A stretch of DNA of 64,000 nt, from positions 3,254,001-3,318,000 of the forward strand of contig JAMJFZ010004031.1 in assembly GCA_026225945.1 (NCBI GenBank). Reading direction: 5' to 3'. How positions within the stretch are numbered: the stretch's first letter is position 1; each line of letters starts with the position of its first letter. Position numbers and translations under genes: made by a program. Of this stretch, positions 1-19,434 are shown in pieces. Source of the DNA: Cricetomys ansorgei (Eukaryota; Chordata; Mammalia; Rodentia; Nesomyidae). The notes under the pieces were generated by a model, which ran no database searches, was not told the origin of the DNA, and saw only the letters and a list, made by a program, of their open reading frames with translations.

Positions 1-299
1 TGGAGAGTTAAGACGCCTGTCCCCAGAGTAAAGGTTTCTAGACTACTTGCTTACAGACCAAGAATGCAAAAAAATCACCCTGGGCATTTGCTAAAGCACT
101 CATCTGGATCTACTCTGTGTGTACAACACACACTCTCGATTCATATTACAAATTGGAAGTGAAACGTAGGAACCTATAAACAGCTAGTGCTTGTTATAGA
201 CTACACCTCTATAAAACTCACCTGGGCATCTTAAAAACTACAGATTGATTTATTATATGTAGAGTGGGACCTGAGAAGCACTACTTTTAAAATTGATTT
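1..299. other. Intronic sequence, nothing recognised
   Basis: AT-rich sequence upstream of the first antisense L1 fragment. It lies in a Cerkl intron on the + strand; no exon-like segment is seen. Confidence 0.5.
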
Positions 300-905
300 A
301 TTTCCATTAGTTGATTTAAATGGCTTTTTTTTTTCAGTTATTTTTAAATCGACTAAAAGCTGTTCATAGTTTACACGTACAACATGTTTTGGAATATGTG
401 GACACCGTGGTATGCCTATGTTGGACTAATTACCATATGTACTCCCCACATACTTATTTTTTTGCCTGTGAGAACATGAGTCCTACTCTTAGCCCTCTTC
501 AAGTATGCTACACATTAATCGCAGTCACCACGTTTTACAATAGCACTCTTGAACTTATTATCTGTAGCTTGGATCTTGTTTCCCTTGACCAGCACGGCCC
601 CACACTCTCCATCTCTCCACCACTGGTACTTGAGCCTCTACTCCACGATTCTGTGAGTTAGTTGTTTGTAATTGTTTTCAGATTCCGCATGTAAGTGAAA
701 CTTTTAGTGTTTGTTTATCTGTATCTCTTATTTTACCTGACATAATATCCTACAAATTTTTCTATGCTGTCACAAATCACCAGGATATCATTTTTTAAAA
801 AGGTTGCATTGCATTGCATTGTGAACATATACCGTATCCTTCTTTATCTATCCACCTGCTGGGCACTGAGGCTGACCCTAAAGCTCGGCTCTGTGAAGAA
901 TGGCG
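300..905 (-). mobile_element. Old L1 3' region fragment, antisense
   Basis: The + strand resembles the reverse complement of the L1 3' end: a tract like the highly conserved 'dampening' phrases around hosts (cataatatcctac, caccaggatatcatt, tatctatccacctg). It is heavily diverged, so it is an ancient copy. A separate fragment carrying the same region again starts near 1065. Confidence 0.6.
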
Positions 906-1008
906 CCTGAGTATGGATTTGCAGATACGTCCTTGACACAGGGCTTTCTTTATCATTTCGTGTCTCCTCTTCCTGTTAGTCACAGCACCACCCTCTTTGC
1001 TCTTAGGC

Positions 1009-1044
1009 CGCGCACACGCACGCGCGTGCGCACGCACGCGTGTG
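1009..1044. repeat. Alternating purine-pyrimidine CG/CA tract
   Basis: 36 bases of unbroken pyrimidine-purine alternation, rich in CpG and CpA steps. It is a simple-sequence tract of the kind that can form Z-DNA. It separates two antisense L1 pieces. Confidence 0.8.
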
Positions 1045-1064
1045 AAAGAGAACACATGTTAATG

Positions 1065-2270
1065 TAATTTCATTCTTGTGGCTAAGTAACCTCCATTATA
1101 TATGTACACCACATTTTCTTTCCTCATTCATCTGCTGTGGCTGTATAGGCTGACTAATCATTTTGGTTATTGCGAATAGTGCCACAGTAAACGTGGATGT
1201 GCAAGTATCTCTGTGGTATTGGACTTAGAGTGCTTCCAGAATATACCCAAGCTTGTATATCTGGGTCATATGGTAGTGCTATTTAGGTGGGTTGGAAAGC
1301 TTCCATATTGATTTCCAAAGTGGCTACACCAGTTGCATCCCTACCACTAGTAAATAAGGGTCTCCCTTTCTCTACATCTTAGGCAGCTTGATGATGGCTG
1401 CTCTCAGTGGGATGAGATAGAATCCAAAAGGGTTTCATTTGCATTTCCCTGATATCTCTATGGATAATGGAAACCTTTCCAAGTAGCTATTAGCCATCTG
1501 TATTTCTTCTTTTTAGGACTGTCTATTCAGTTCATTGTTGATTAAATGGGTTCTGTGTTTAATTTTTGCAGTTCTTTATATATTGTAGATTTAATCTCTT
1601 TTCTGATATGTCTGCCAAAGGAAGTATTCTGTAGCTATCTTTCCACGCTGATGTTTCCTTTGCTGTGTAGAAGCTTTAATTTCATGAAATACATTTCTTA
1701 AAAATTATTGGACTATTTCTTATGTTATTAGAGTCCTTTTTCAGAATTGGGTATGCCTCTCTTTTAAAGTGTTTTATCTGTAACAGTTTTGAGGCCTTAT
1801 GATCACGTAATTTCTGTCCTTGAGTCCATTCGTTTAACTGTATTGTTGGTTTTGCCATGTTGGACAATTCTTATATTCTTGGAATAAAATCAATGTGCTT
1901 ACAGTATGTGATCCTCACAATATGTTGCTTAATACTGTTTGTTTCTGTGGAGAACTTTTATTCATATTCATCAGGGAAATGAGTCTTTAGTTAGTTTTCT
2001 TTATTGTTGTGTCTTTATCCTGTTTTGGTGTCAGATTTTGTAGAATGGCTTTAATAAGAATATGGAATACATCATGAATTTTCATGTCACTGTTTAGGGG
2101 CCAAGCTTTTCATCTCTGTATCATTCTAACTTTAGTATACATGTTACCAAAAGAACAGTTATTGAGGTTTTAAATTATGTGTCTATGATTAGTGATGGTC
2201 AGCATTTGTTATGTACCCACTGGCCATTTTTATATCTTCTTTAGTGAAATTACTAGTCATAATATTTACA
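1065..2270 (-). mobile_element. Old L1 ORF2/3' region, antisense
   Basis: Read on the + strand it follows the reverse complement of L1: tcattcatctgctg, gaatagtgccaca, gggtcatatggtag, ctctacatctta, gctgtgtagaagcttt, then a segment like the ORF2 end (atatgttgctta, tgttgtgtctttatcctg). Stops and indels show it is dead. Confidence 0.7.
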
Positions 2271-2311
2271 TGTTTATAAAGTCAGATGTTATGTCAAGTT
2301 AAAGACAGTGG

Positions 2312-2430
2312 AGCTGGGCGGTAGTGACACACGCCTTTAATCCCAGCACTCAGGAGGCAGAGGCAGGCAGATCTCTGAGTCCTAGCTCAGCCTGGTCTAC
2401 AGAGTGAGTTCCAGAACATCCAGAGCTAAT
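2312..2430 (+). mobile_element. B1 SINE, sense
   Basis: gctgggcggtagtgacacac and cgcctttaatcccagcactc are the B1 (7SL-derived) head, followed by the cagcctggtctacagagtga segment. The 3' part is truncated. Confidence 0.88.
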
Positions 2431-2924
2431 CACATTTTGTTTAAAAAGCAGACCTCATTACAGTGATGGTCCTATGGGACCACAATAGAGCTGAAATATT
2501 CTTGTCATCTAGTAAACATGTAGCTAGAGTCATGAGTTAAGGACACCACAGAAGAATCAAAAGAATGCCAAAGAAAGCTCAGGGCTTTAGGGAAACTTTC
2601 AAAAAGATAGGACCCCGTCCCCAAAAGTCAGATAGTTTTCACAACAGAAAGAAATGTTCATGGTCTATTATCTATGGACAAGCAAATCTACGATGAAATA
2701 AGACAAGCATCCACCATGAATGTATTTCTGAACAGAATCCCCTGCCTCTAACAGGGGTCTCAGCCAGGTCCTGCAGGTGAGATCCAGAAGACATCAGTGC
2801 TGTGACAGCAAAGCCCTTTCAGTGGGTCAAGTAGCTGAAGGGGAAACAGCAGTATTTGCTCATGATGTTCACACTGAGCATGTCTCCATCATGTGTGCTA
2901 ATTTCTCTTTAGAATATTTATATT
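2431..2924. other. Intronic sequence without recognised features
   Basis: Cerkl intron. Nothing exon-like with convincing splice sites and CERKL similarity was seen. A ctgcag|gtgaga donor-like string at about 2770 has no matching exon. Confidence 0.4.
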
Positions 2925-3122
2925 TCTAATTATGTATGCATGTATCTATATAGGGGTACGAACTTGTGAGTACCGTGCTTCTAGGTTAGAACAGGGCATT
3001 AGAAGTCCATGCGCTATAGTTACATGCAGTTGTGAGTTGCCTAATATGGGAGCTGGGAGCTGGACTCAGGTCTTCTGCAAAAGCAGTATGCACATTTAAT
3101 GGCTGAACTATCTCCTATCCCC
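2925..3122 (-). mobile_element. B3/B2-type SINE, antisense
   Basis: The reverse complement of the tRNA-derived B2/B3 family: ggagctggactcaggtcttc and gctgaactatctcc near the end mark the promoter end. Diverged copy. Confidence 0.75.
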
Positions 3123-3134
3123 ATTTTGCCATTT

Positions 3135-3308
3135 TTTTAGTGTACATGGGTGTTTTGCCTGCATGTATGTCTGTATGAGGGTGTTGGATCTCCTGGAGCT
3201 GGAGTTACAGAAAATTATGAGCTGCCACGTGGGTGCTGGGAATTGAACCTGGGTCCTCTGGAAGAGCAGCCAGTGCTCTTAACCGCTGAGCTATCTCCCC
3301 ACCCCCAT
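3135..3308 (-). mobile_element. B2-type SINE, antisense
   Basis: gctgggaattgaacctgggt and cctctggaagagcagccagt followed by gctgagctatctcccc are the reverse complement of the B2 head with its A and B boxes. Better preserved than the adjacent copy. Confidence 0.9.
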
Positions 3309-3464
3309 TTTGCCTTGGTTTTTAAAATTTTTATGTGCATTGCCTTAGTTCTTAACAAAAATATTTAAAAGGCAAGAAAATTTAAAAACACAGAAAACGT
3401 TTGTAGTGTAAGGACGTAATTTTTAAAATGTCCATGTTTTAGCATAACTATTATTAACTTACAG

Positions 3465-4130
3465 ATCAGTGTGCCATTCAGTCATCATCAGAGAAATGCC
3501 CTCCTGCAGCAGATGGCAACAAATACAGAGACCCACAGCCAGACATTAAGCAGAGAGAAAGTCTTCGGAATACACATCTCTAAATGGGGTGTCTTCCATC
3601 AAATCTCTCCCCTTAGAGCTCAGGGAACCCCATGGAAGAAGAGGCGGACAGAGTGTAAGAGCAAGAGGGGATGGAATAGACCAGGAAAACAGGACCCTCT
3701 GAATTAACTAAGACTCATATGGACCCACATAGATCGAGGCAGCAAGCACAGGGCCAGCATGGTCTGCACCAGCTCCTCTGCATATATATTGTAGCTTTCA
3801 GTGATGGGACTCCTGAGTGTGTGAACAAGTGGTTCTCTGATTCTCATGGCTTCTTTGGGGGCTCCTTTCCTTTCGTTGATTTGCCTTGCCCAACTTCGAT
3901 GTGATGATTTTTTTTAATGCATTGTATTTTGTTATGTTTTGTTGCTATCTCTTAAAAGCCTGCTCTTTTCTAATGAGAGACAGAAAGGGAGTGGATCTAG
4001 ATAGAAGGGGAGGTGAGGTGGAACTGGGAAGAGTAGAGGGAGGGGAAGCTGTAATCGGAATAAATGTTTGCGAAAAGAATCTGTTTTCAATAAATGGAAA
4101 GTACAATTAATAAAAAAGAGTCAAAAGTTT
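3465..4130 (+). mobile_element. L1 (Lx-like) 3' UTR, sense
   Basis: A known murine L1 3' UTR pattern: cagggaaccccatggaagaa, gcagcaagcacagggccagc, gggactcctgagtgtgtgaa, gcctgctcttttctaatgag, gacagaaagggagtggatct, ending in caataaatgg and an A-rich tail. 5'-truncated copy. Confidence 0.85.
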
Positions 4131-5029
4131 AAAAATTTTAAAAGAACTTACAGTATTCTAAGGTTAACTTAGTACTGCATAAAAAAACTTCAGATTTACT
4201 ATAGCATAGGAGCATAGCATTTATAAAATTGATAATATCACGCAGCATTCTCCTAGGCCTTTACACCCATGCCTTGATTTAAACAACTTCTTTTCTGGAA
4301 GCCCCACTCATGGGAAATAAGCACTTTAAATTGCTATTATTCAAAACATTCAAAATATTATTATTTCAAAAACTTTCTTTGTTCCTTCCCTTTATTTGGT
4401 TATATGTGGACACGTGCTTACCATCATATTAGGGTTACCAATGTTGTTCGTCACGGTCACTCATGATATAGATTTGAAGCTAGGAGCAATGTCATATGTT
4501 TAGGTCTGTACAGGCCATAACATCCAGGTTTGTGGGGCTCTGCTCTTTGATGCTGGCATGGTGACAAAGGCACTTAAAAATCACATTTCTCAGGCTGGGT
4601 AGCCATCACAAATGACACGTGTCTGTATTTTGGATGTGAGCCCCTTATCAGCTGTGGGCTTTTGCGGGCATTCTCCAGTGCTCTTGGGTATTTCCTACTC
4701 CATTGAGGGTTTCTTGAGTGGGGTGAGTGGAAGCTTTTCAGTGGGGTGTAATCCTGCGTCTACATTTTTGCTTTTGTTACCTGTCCTTAAGGGGATTAGA
4801 GCAACAGCGTGGAGCTCTCCCCCTCTGTTGTCTTCCACTGGAGGCTGGACAGCATCTAAGCCATTTTCTCTTGGGTTTGTGTACAAGTTCTGTGAGGGCC
4901 TGATCTCATCCCCATTCATGTGGACATCGGTCTTTAGTTTCACTGAAGCGACTATAACTTCCTTTTGTTATTTTTTAGTTTGTGTACATTTGTGGAATCT
5001 TAGTTCACTATAAGTGCTGGAGTTCTCCA
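4131..5029. other. Intronic sequence, partly unassigned repeat
   Basis: Between the L1 3' end and the next antisense L1. 4600-5030 has a T/G-rich composition like antisense L1 but I could not match it. No Cerkl exon was found. Confidence 0.35.
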
Positions 5030-5920
5030 TTTTGCATCTTGGTATTATATTCTATTGACGTATACAGCTGTTTTCAATGCCAGTGGCGTGCTGTTTCAAT
5101 GACTGTAGTTTTGTAGTAGATTTTGACATTATGGTATAGGCTTCTCCCACCAGCTTTGCTCTTCTTTCAAGATTGTGGTAGCTATTTGGGCTCTTGCCTT
5201 TTCTATTTTTCTTTTAAAGAATTTTTTTTTTTGTAATATCAATGTAAATTTTCATAGAGATTGTATTGGAGCCTTTGGTAGGGACTGCTTTGTGTCATGT
5301 GGATATTTTGGCAGTACCAACTCTCCTAGTTTCTGAACACAAGATATCTATGCATTTATTTCTGTCATCTTCAGCCTTTTTTTTTTTTTTTTTCATCAAT
5401 GTTTATAGTTTAACTTTATTTGTAAAGAAACCCAGACAGGGTTCCTTTGCATAGTCCTGGCTGTCCTAGAACTCACTCTGCAGACCAGGCTGGCCTTGGA
5501 TTCACAGAGATCCGCCTGCCTCTGCCTCCAAAGTGCTGGGATTAAAGGCGTATGCCACCAGAAGCCTATCACTCCTAATCATCTTTAGTAGTACTTGTAA
5601 TAAGTTACTGTCTTGATTTCTTTATGACAAGTTGCTATAATTAAAAAAAAACAAGACTATGTGTGTATATTAATTTTGTATCCTGCAACTTTACTGAAGA
5701 CTTTAGTCTAAATGATCATGTTATTTATACCACTGATAATCTAACTCCTTCCTTTCTAGTTTCTCTATCTCATTCTCTTGACTAACCACTCTGGCAAGGA
5801 CACCTGGGGTGATTTTTATAGTGCTGGCGAAATAGATATTTGTGTGCTGTTCCCAGTGAAAACCTTTTAATAAACAGTCAGGTTTTATTCCTGCTTGACC
5901 AAGCTCCATGTTCTGAGTAA
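5030..5920 (-). mobile_element. L1 ORF2 fragment, antisense, split by a B1
   Basis: The + strand reads as the reverse complement of ORF2: gctgtttcaatgactgtag, attgtggtagctatttggg, ttttcatagagattgtattg, then after the SINE ttttgtatcctgcaactt. The B1 at 5420-5575 must be younger. Confidence 0.75.
5420..5575 (-). mobile_element. B1 SINE, antisense, inside L1
   Basis: cctggctgtcctagaactca, agaccaggctggccttgg and tgctgggattaaaggcgt are the reverse complement of B1. It interrupts the antisense L1. Confidence 0.93.
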
Positions 5921-6861
5921 TTAGAGTCAGAACAAAGCTTGTTTTGGGTGAGTCGGTCAGAATTACTTTAGCAGTCAGTAAGGTGATCTTTGTTATTGCT
6001 GCATTGTTATTGCTGGAGTTCTGGCTTCATTAGGCTTATACATCATTAGTAATTTAAAACGTGCCCATTATTGTGTAATGCTTAGTTATATAATAATCAT
6101 TTCAATGATTTTTTTTTTTAGTTGACAGCAACAGTGTCTGAGCTATTTCAGTACTTCTGCGACTGAACACCGAAGGACACAACTGCAGGCGACACAATGG
6201 AAGCATTTTCTCCTTGGCCACAGAAATGCTCCTAACAAAAACCAGGGGACAAGTCTTTACCTTGGTGACTAATGCAAAACAGACCCACGCTTTCACAGCT
6301 CTTGGCTAAAGCTGACCTCTACCTGTTGAATAACTCATCTTCTTCCCATAATTTTCAATACCTTTCCTGACCCGGAAAAGAGGGATTGTTTCTTACGCTG
6401 CTCTGCTTTGGAAGCAGGGCTACATGATTTTGATCACACATAAACACCACAGGGCTTCACTAGGGAGCTTTCCCCTGCAATAAGGAGACGGAGAAATCCT
6501 AGAGTATTTTGAATTATCCTAATGAGGATGAAAACCCACAACTATGTCTTGTACATACATTTTTAGGCAGCAATAACCAAGTTAAATATTTTCTTCACAT
6601 AGGACAGTTTTATCTCCTCAGTTACAGAAAGGAAACTTATTTGAAATCAGAGCTTATCTCTAAGAGAATTGTAATTTTGAGGGAAAAAAATATATCACCA
6701 AAATAGCTGAGTCAATAAACTGTTCTCTAACATGGTTTCAGATGGCTTACACATGCTAGCAAGCACCTCACCACGGGGCTGATATACCCAGTCCAGGTTT
6801 CTAACATTTGATGGTATTTTCTTTTTTTCCTATTTTTTTAGAAAACTTTCCCGATGCTCAT
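5921..6861. other. Cerkl intron, nothing recognised
   Basis: No exon, RNA gene or clear repeat was identified in this stretch. Confidence 0.4.
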
Positions 6862-7016
6862 TTTATGTGTATGTGTGTTTAGCCTACATAGATGTCGGTG
6901 CATCGCACACACAGTTAACAGAAGGTTGTGAGCCACCTTGTGGGCGCTGGGAATTGAACCAGCATCCTCTGGAAGAACAGTCAGTGTTTACCTGCCAAGC
7001 CATCTCTTCAGCCCCA
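6862..7016 (-). mobile_element. B2/B3-type SINE, antisense
   Basis: gggcgctgggaattgaacca, cctctggaagaacagtcagt and gccaagccatctcttcag are the reverse complement of the B2/B3 head. It ends 216 bp before a Cerkl exon. Confidence 0.88.
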
Positions 7017-7232
7017 CTATGTGGCGTTTTCTAATTTTTAAACCTTCCAGAAGTTTAGCAAACAGTTCTGCAGACATTTGACACGTGTCTGCGCTGTGAA
7101 CGGAACTCTTATGTTGTAAAGCTCCATCTATTTTCATCTGAGCATTACCTGGAGGCAGTTGTGTGTGGTAAGCGCACATATTAATTTAAAACACGCTACA
7201 CTGACAACGTGTGTTCTCCATCACTTCGGCAG

Positions 7233-16593
<9,361 letters not shown>

Positions 16594-16744
16594 CAGAAGC
16601 ATGTAGAGGAGAGATTTGCTATGAAGCAATCCCTTATGGAACATATGCACAAACAGAAAATGTATTTTGAAATGAAAATATCCATTTTAATGTAATTAAA
16701 AATAGTATCTAGGTGTTTGAAAATCAATGTAAAAATGTGAAATC

Positions 16745-16750
16745 AATAAA
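16745..16750 (+). terminator. Cerkl: Candidate Cerkl poly(A) signal AATAAA
   Basis: The first AATAAA after the Cerkl stop lies 152 bases downstream, giving a short 3' UTR of about 170 nt. The sequence after it is not obviously GU-rich, so a more distal site cannot be excluded. Confidence 0.45.
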
Positions 16751-17636
16751 TAATCAAAACTACACAGCCAGCTAGTAATATAACTACAAGCAACCACTTA
16801 ATTAAAAAACATATCTTGCTACTTAAGCTATGGTCCCGCTACGCAACCCAACCCTATACCAGCATCATCTGAAGTAGCGTGATTTTAAAGCTTATTTTCC
16901 AGGCAAACGTCTAAGTTTACACTATACATAAAATATCTAACTGGGCAAAAAACGTAGCCCAGGAGGTATCTGTGTCCCTTTGTACTGAAAGGCAGAGCTT
17001 AGGCGATCACAGCACTCAGATTTCAATGTAATGATCCAAATTTAAGTTTCCTCAGAGACCATCCCCAAAAAAGATAGATAGATAGTTCTAAACTGATATT
17101 TGACTCCCCAGCCACAGATCACGGGCTTGAAACAGGCATCTCTCATGACTCAGGAAACCTGATGAAAGGCCAGCTGGCAGCAAAGACATCCGGTAAAGCA
17201 ATCTTTCTTCATATCAGTGAAGGCTGCCTCTTTGATCCAACACATGTTCAAATTCTAGCTATAGCTGTCTTGCACAGAATAGATCCAGATGAAAATTTAC
17301 ACCCATCAAACCATGTGTATGAAATAAATAGTACAAAAGAGTAACTGTAATTATAAGTTATGTAAAACCCAGGTGGAATACATTTCGTTTTAAAGTAGAC
17401 CCTGTGCAACAGTATCAAATGTGCGTGTCTCATGAGAATTTTGATGTCACTGCATACGAGCTTCATCAGTGTTTTGCAGGTCAGTCTATGAATTTGTTTC
17501 TCCGTTTCTATAACCAAATTTTTGCTTCTGTGTCAGCAATGCAGATAGAACTCTAATTGTCCTGGTCCACATAAGCATCCTGAGGCCTTCAAAGTCCCTC
17601 CCCAAAGGAGGAGTCTCACCCCCACCTATGGAACAT

Positions 17637-18030
17637 TCTTCAGCTAGGACATCTTGTTGCTTGGAATCAGGGTGCTCCTGGTGTTTGGCAGCATGTTCCA
17701 GGGTCAGGACCCACTGAGACTCTAGGCAACTGATCCCTGCCCCCATCCTGCCACCATGACCAGCAGCCATAGCCACAAGAGCAACAGCTTGGCAATGGTA
17801 TGGTGGTCAGTGAAGGGGCCAGGCAGATCTAGTGGTAGCCAGTGTGGAGATCTAGTCCAGAATGTAACAGTATTTTTTAAAGCTGGGACATCTTGTCAAT
17901 TGCTCTGGTTCAGAGGGATCCTACGGTTTGGCAGTGTGCCTGTGGGCAGGACTCATGCAGACTCAGGCTGACGAGCCCCGCCCTGCCCTGAGCACTGCTT
18001 GTGCAGGCATCACTGCCGGCTATGCTCTCC
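17637..18030. repeat. Diverged tandem duplication in GC-rich flank
   Basis: The segment from about 17640 (taggacatcttgttgct, tgtttggcagcatgtt, gactctaggc) is repeated from about 17882 (tgggacatcttgtcaattgc, ggtttggcagtgtgcc, gactcaggct) with the same order and about 240-bp spacing. Family unknown. Confidence 0.6.
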
Positions 18031-18463
18031 TCATCCCATCAGGGAAGGTGTTAAGAGGGGAAGCCACAGCAACAGGAGCAGCGGCTCTGGTCTGGTTGTC
18101 CCCCATCCACCCTGGGTGTGCTCCTGTGCTTGCCACGGCCTCCAGTTACCCTTTTCTTAGCAGGCACCATTGTCCCCCTGCCTGCAGAGCACCCAGCGCT
18201 GTGTCACTTCATCTTGAGTTCTTTGTTTGCCGTCTTGGTCGCGCCAGTGCTGTGACTGTACTTCCAGTTCAGATTCTCTCTGCCTGCTGAGGGGCAGGTG
18301 GAGGGGCGACAGTGGCCCCTGCCTCCCAGGGGAACCCCGCATCTAATCCTGCTACAACTCTAGCCTCACATCTCTGCTGTGTACCTTGCTGTATTCTTCA
18401 ATCTTTGCTCTTTCTCCTTCGCGGGCAGTCAGTTTTTCCAGGTCTGTTGTGTTTCCAATCACA

Positions 18464-18469
18464 TTTAAT
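18464..18469 (-). terminator. Itga4: Candidate Itga4 poly(A) signal ATTAAA (weak)
   Basis: No AATAAA is visible on the - strand between the Itga4 stop and the Cerkl stop. The variant ATTAAA here would give a 3' UTR of about 870-890 nt. Another ATTAAA lies near 16685, close to the Cerkl 3' end. The choice is unresolved from sequence. Confidence 0.25.
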
Positions 18470-19338
18470 TCTTAAAAATGTCTCTGCTGAACTTGGCGAC
18501 AGAACAGTTTCTCTGTGTCCACAAAACGATTGTGTCCTGAAGCTATTGTACTGGTGGGACAATGGGACAGGCAGCCAGAATTCAAGGCTTACTGCCCCAC
18601 AGCCGTCTTGGAAATTTCAAGAATAAAATTCTTATGAATTGGTTTTACAAATGAAAATTTGAAACATTACAAAAAATTATCCTGCGTGCTCTTGATAAAG
18701 GAAAGATGTGAACTGACCTGGGATTGGCGCCTGTGTAGTTTAGAAAAGTGTATGTACAAACAAGCATCCCCAGCTGGACACTTACCCAGAAGCTGTCCTG
18801 CTCCACTCCAGCCAGTGAACACGGTCAGGCCTTAGGATTCATATACGCTGAATAAAAGAGCTGTAGGGACACAGCCCACTGATGACATGCCACCAATGAC
18901 AACCTTCAAGTCTACTACTAATTCAAAATGATTTATCCATTAGCAAATCTAGGAGCAGCTCTTTCACAGAGTCTAGAAGGCTTCAAAGATCATCATATTT
19001 GGGAAATGTTTCAAAAGTCCATTTGAAATCAACAATGGCCCATTCTGCATAGCTCACTTCACTGAGATGAGCACACCTAGTTAACCGAAAGACTGTTCCT
19101 TTTAAGTCTGGCTAAATCTGGAGTTTCTTTTACTTCAAGTTTTCTTCAGAAGTTAGTGTTTTTCTCCAATAATCCAGTTGACTGCTGAAAAGCAACCTTT
19201 GGGTATTTTCTTTCCTGCATTAAGACCTAGTTTGTCACAAGGTCATAAGTACACGGAAAAGGAGAAATTACTGTGGCTCTTATGAACAGGATTTCTTTTT
19301 CCATTTTCTTTTCCTCCACTTTCTCAATTTAAAAGCCT

Positions 19339-19434
19339 TTAGTCATCGTCGCTTTTGCTGTTGACATAACTCCAGCTGTCTCTCTTATTTTCTTCTTGTA
19401 GAATAGATTTGTACTGCCTTTTAAAGAACCCAGC
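19339..19434 (-). CDS. Itga4: Itga4 terminal coding exon: cytoplasmic tail and stop
   Basis: The acceptor is ctgttttcag. It encodes [20 protein letters not shown] then [11 protein letters not shown] and TAA (19339-19341). GFFKR is the universal alpha-chain motif that holds the inactive alpha-beta clasp. The E..N..RDSWSY segment is the alpha-4-specific paxillin-binding and PKA-regulated site. Human reads RRDS and ends NDD, as I remember it, against KRDS and DDD here. The 3' UTR continues below 19339. Confidence 0.98.
   Translation of the reverse strand, partial: AGFFKRQYKSILQEENKRDSWSYVNSKSDDD

Larger units (their letters stand above)
16751..19338. other. Region between convergent Cerkl and Itga4 ends
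   Basis: It contains the Itga4 3' UTR (- strand, extent unknown) and a GC-rich stretch near 17550-18330 with a diverged tandem duplication. No additional gene was supported. Short open frames here have no recognisable domain. Confidence 0.5.

Noticed and set aside
2760..2790. Possible exon end ctgcag|gtgaga on the + strand
   Set aside because: The preceding sequence does not translate into any part of CERKL and no plausible acceptor with matching phase was found.
4612..5013. 133-codon open frame on the + strand
   Set aside because: It lies in T/G-rich sequence beside an antisense L1 and has no CERKL similarity or splice sites of the right phase.
17486..18626. Several overlapping open frames of 60-120 codons between the two genes
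   Set aside because: They have no recognisable domain, no splice or poly(A) support, and they overlap on both strands in a GC-rich duplicated stretch. Treated as a repeat observation, not genes.
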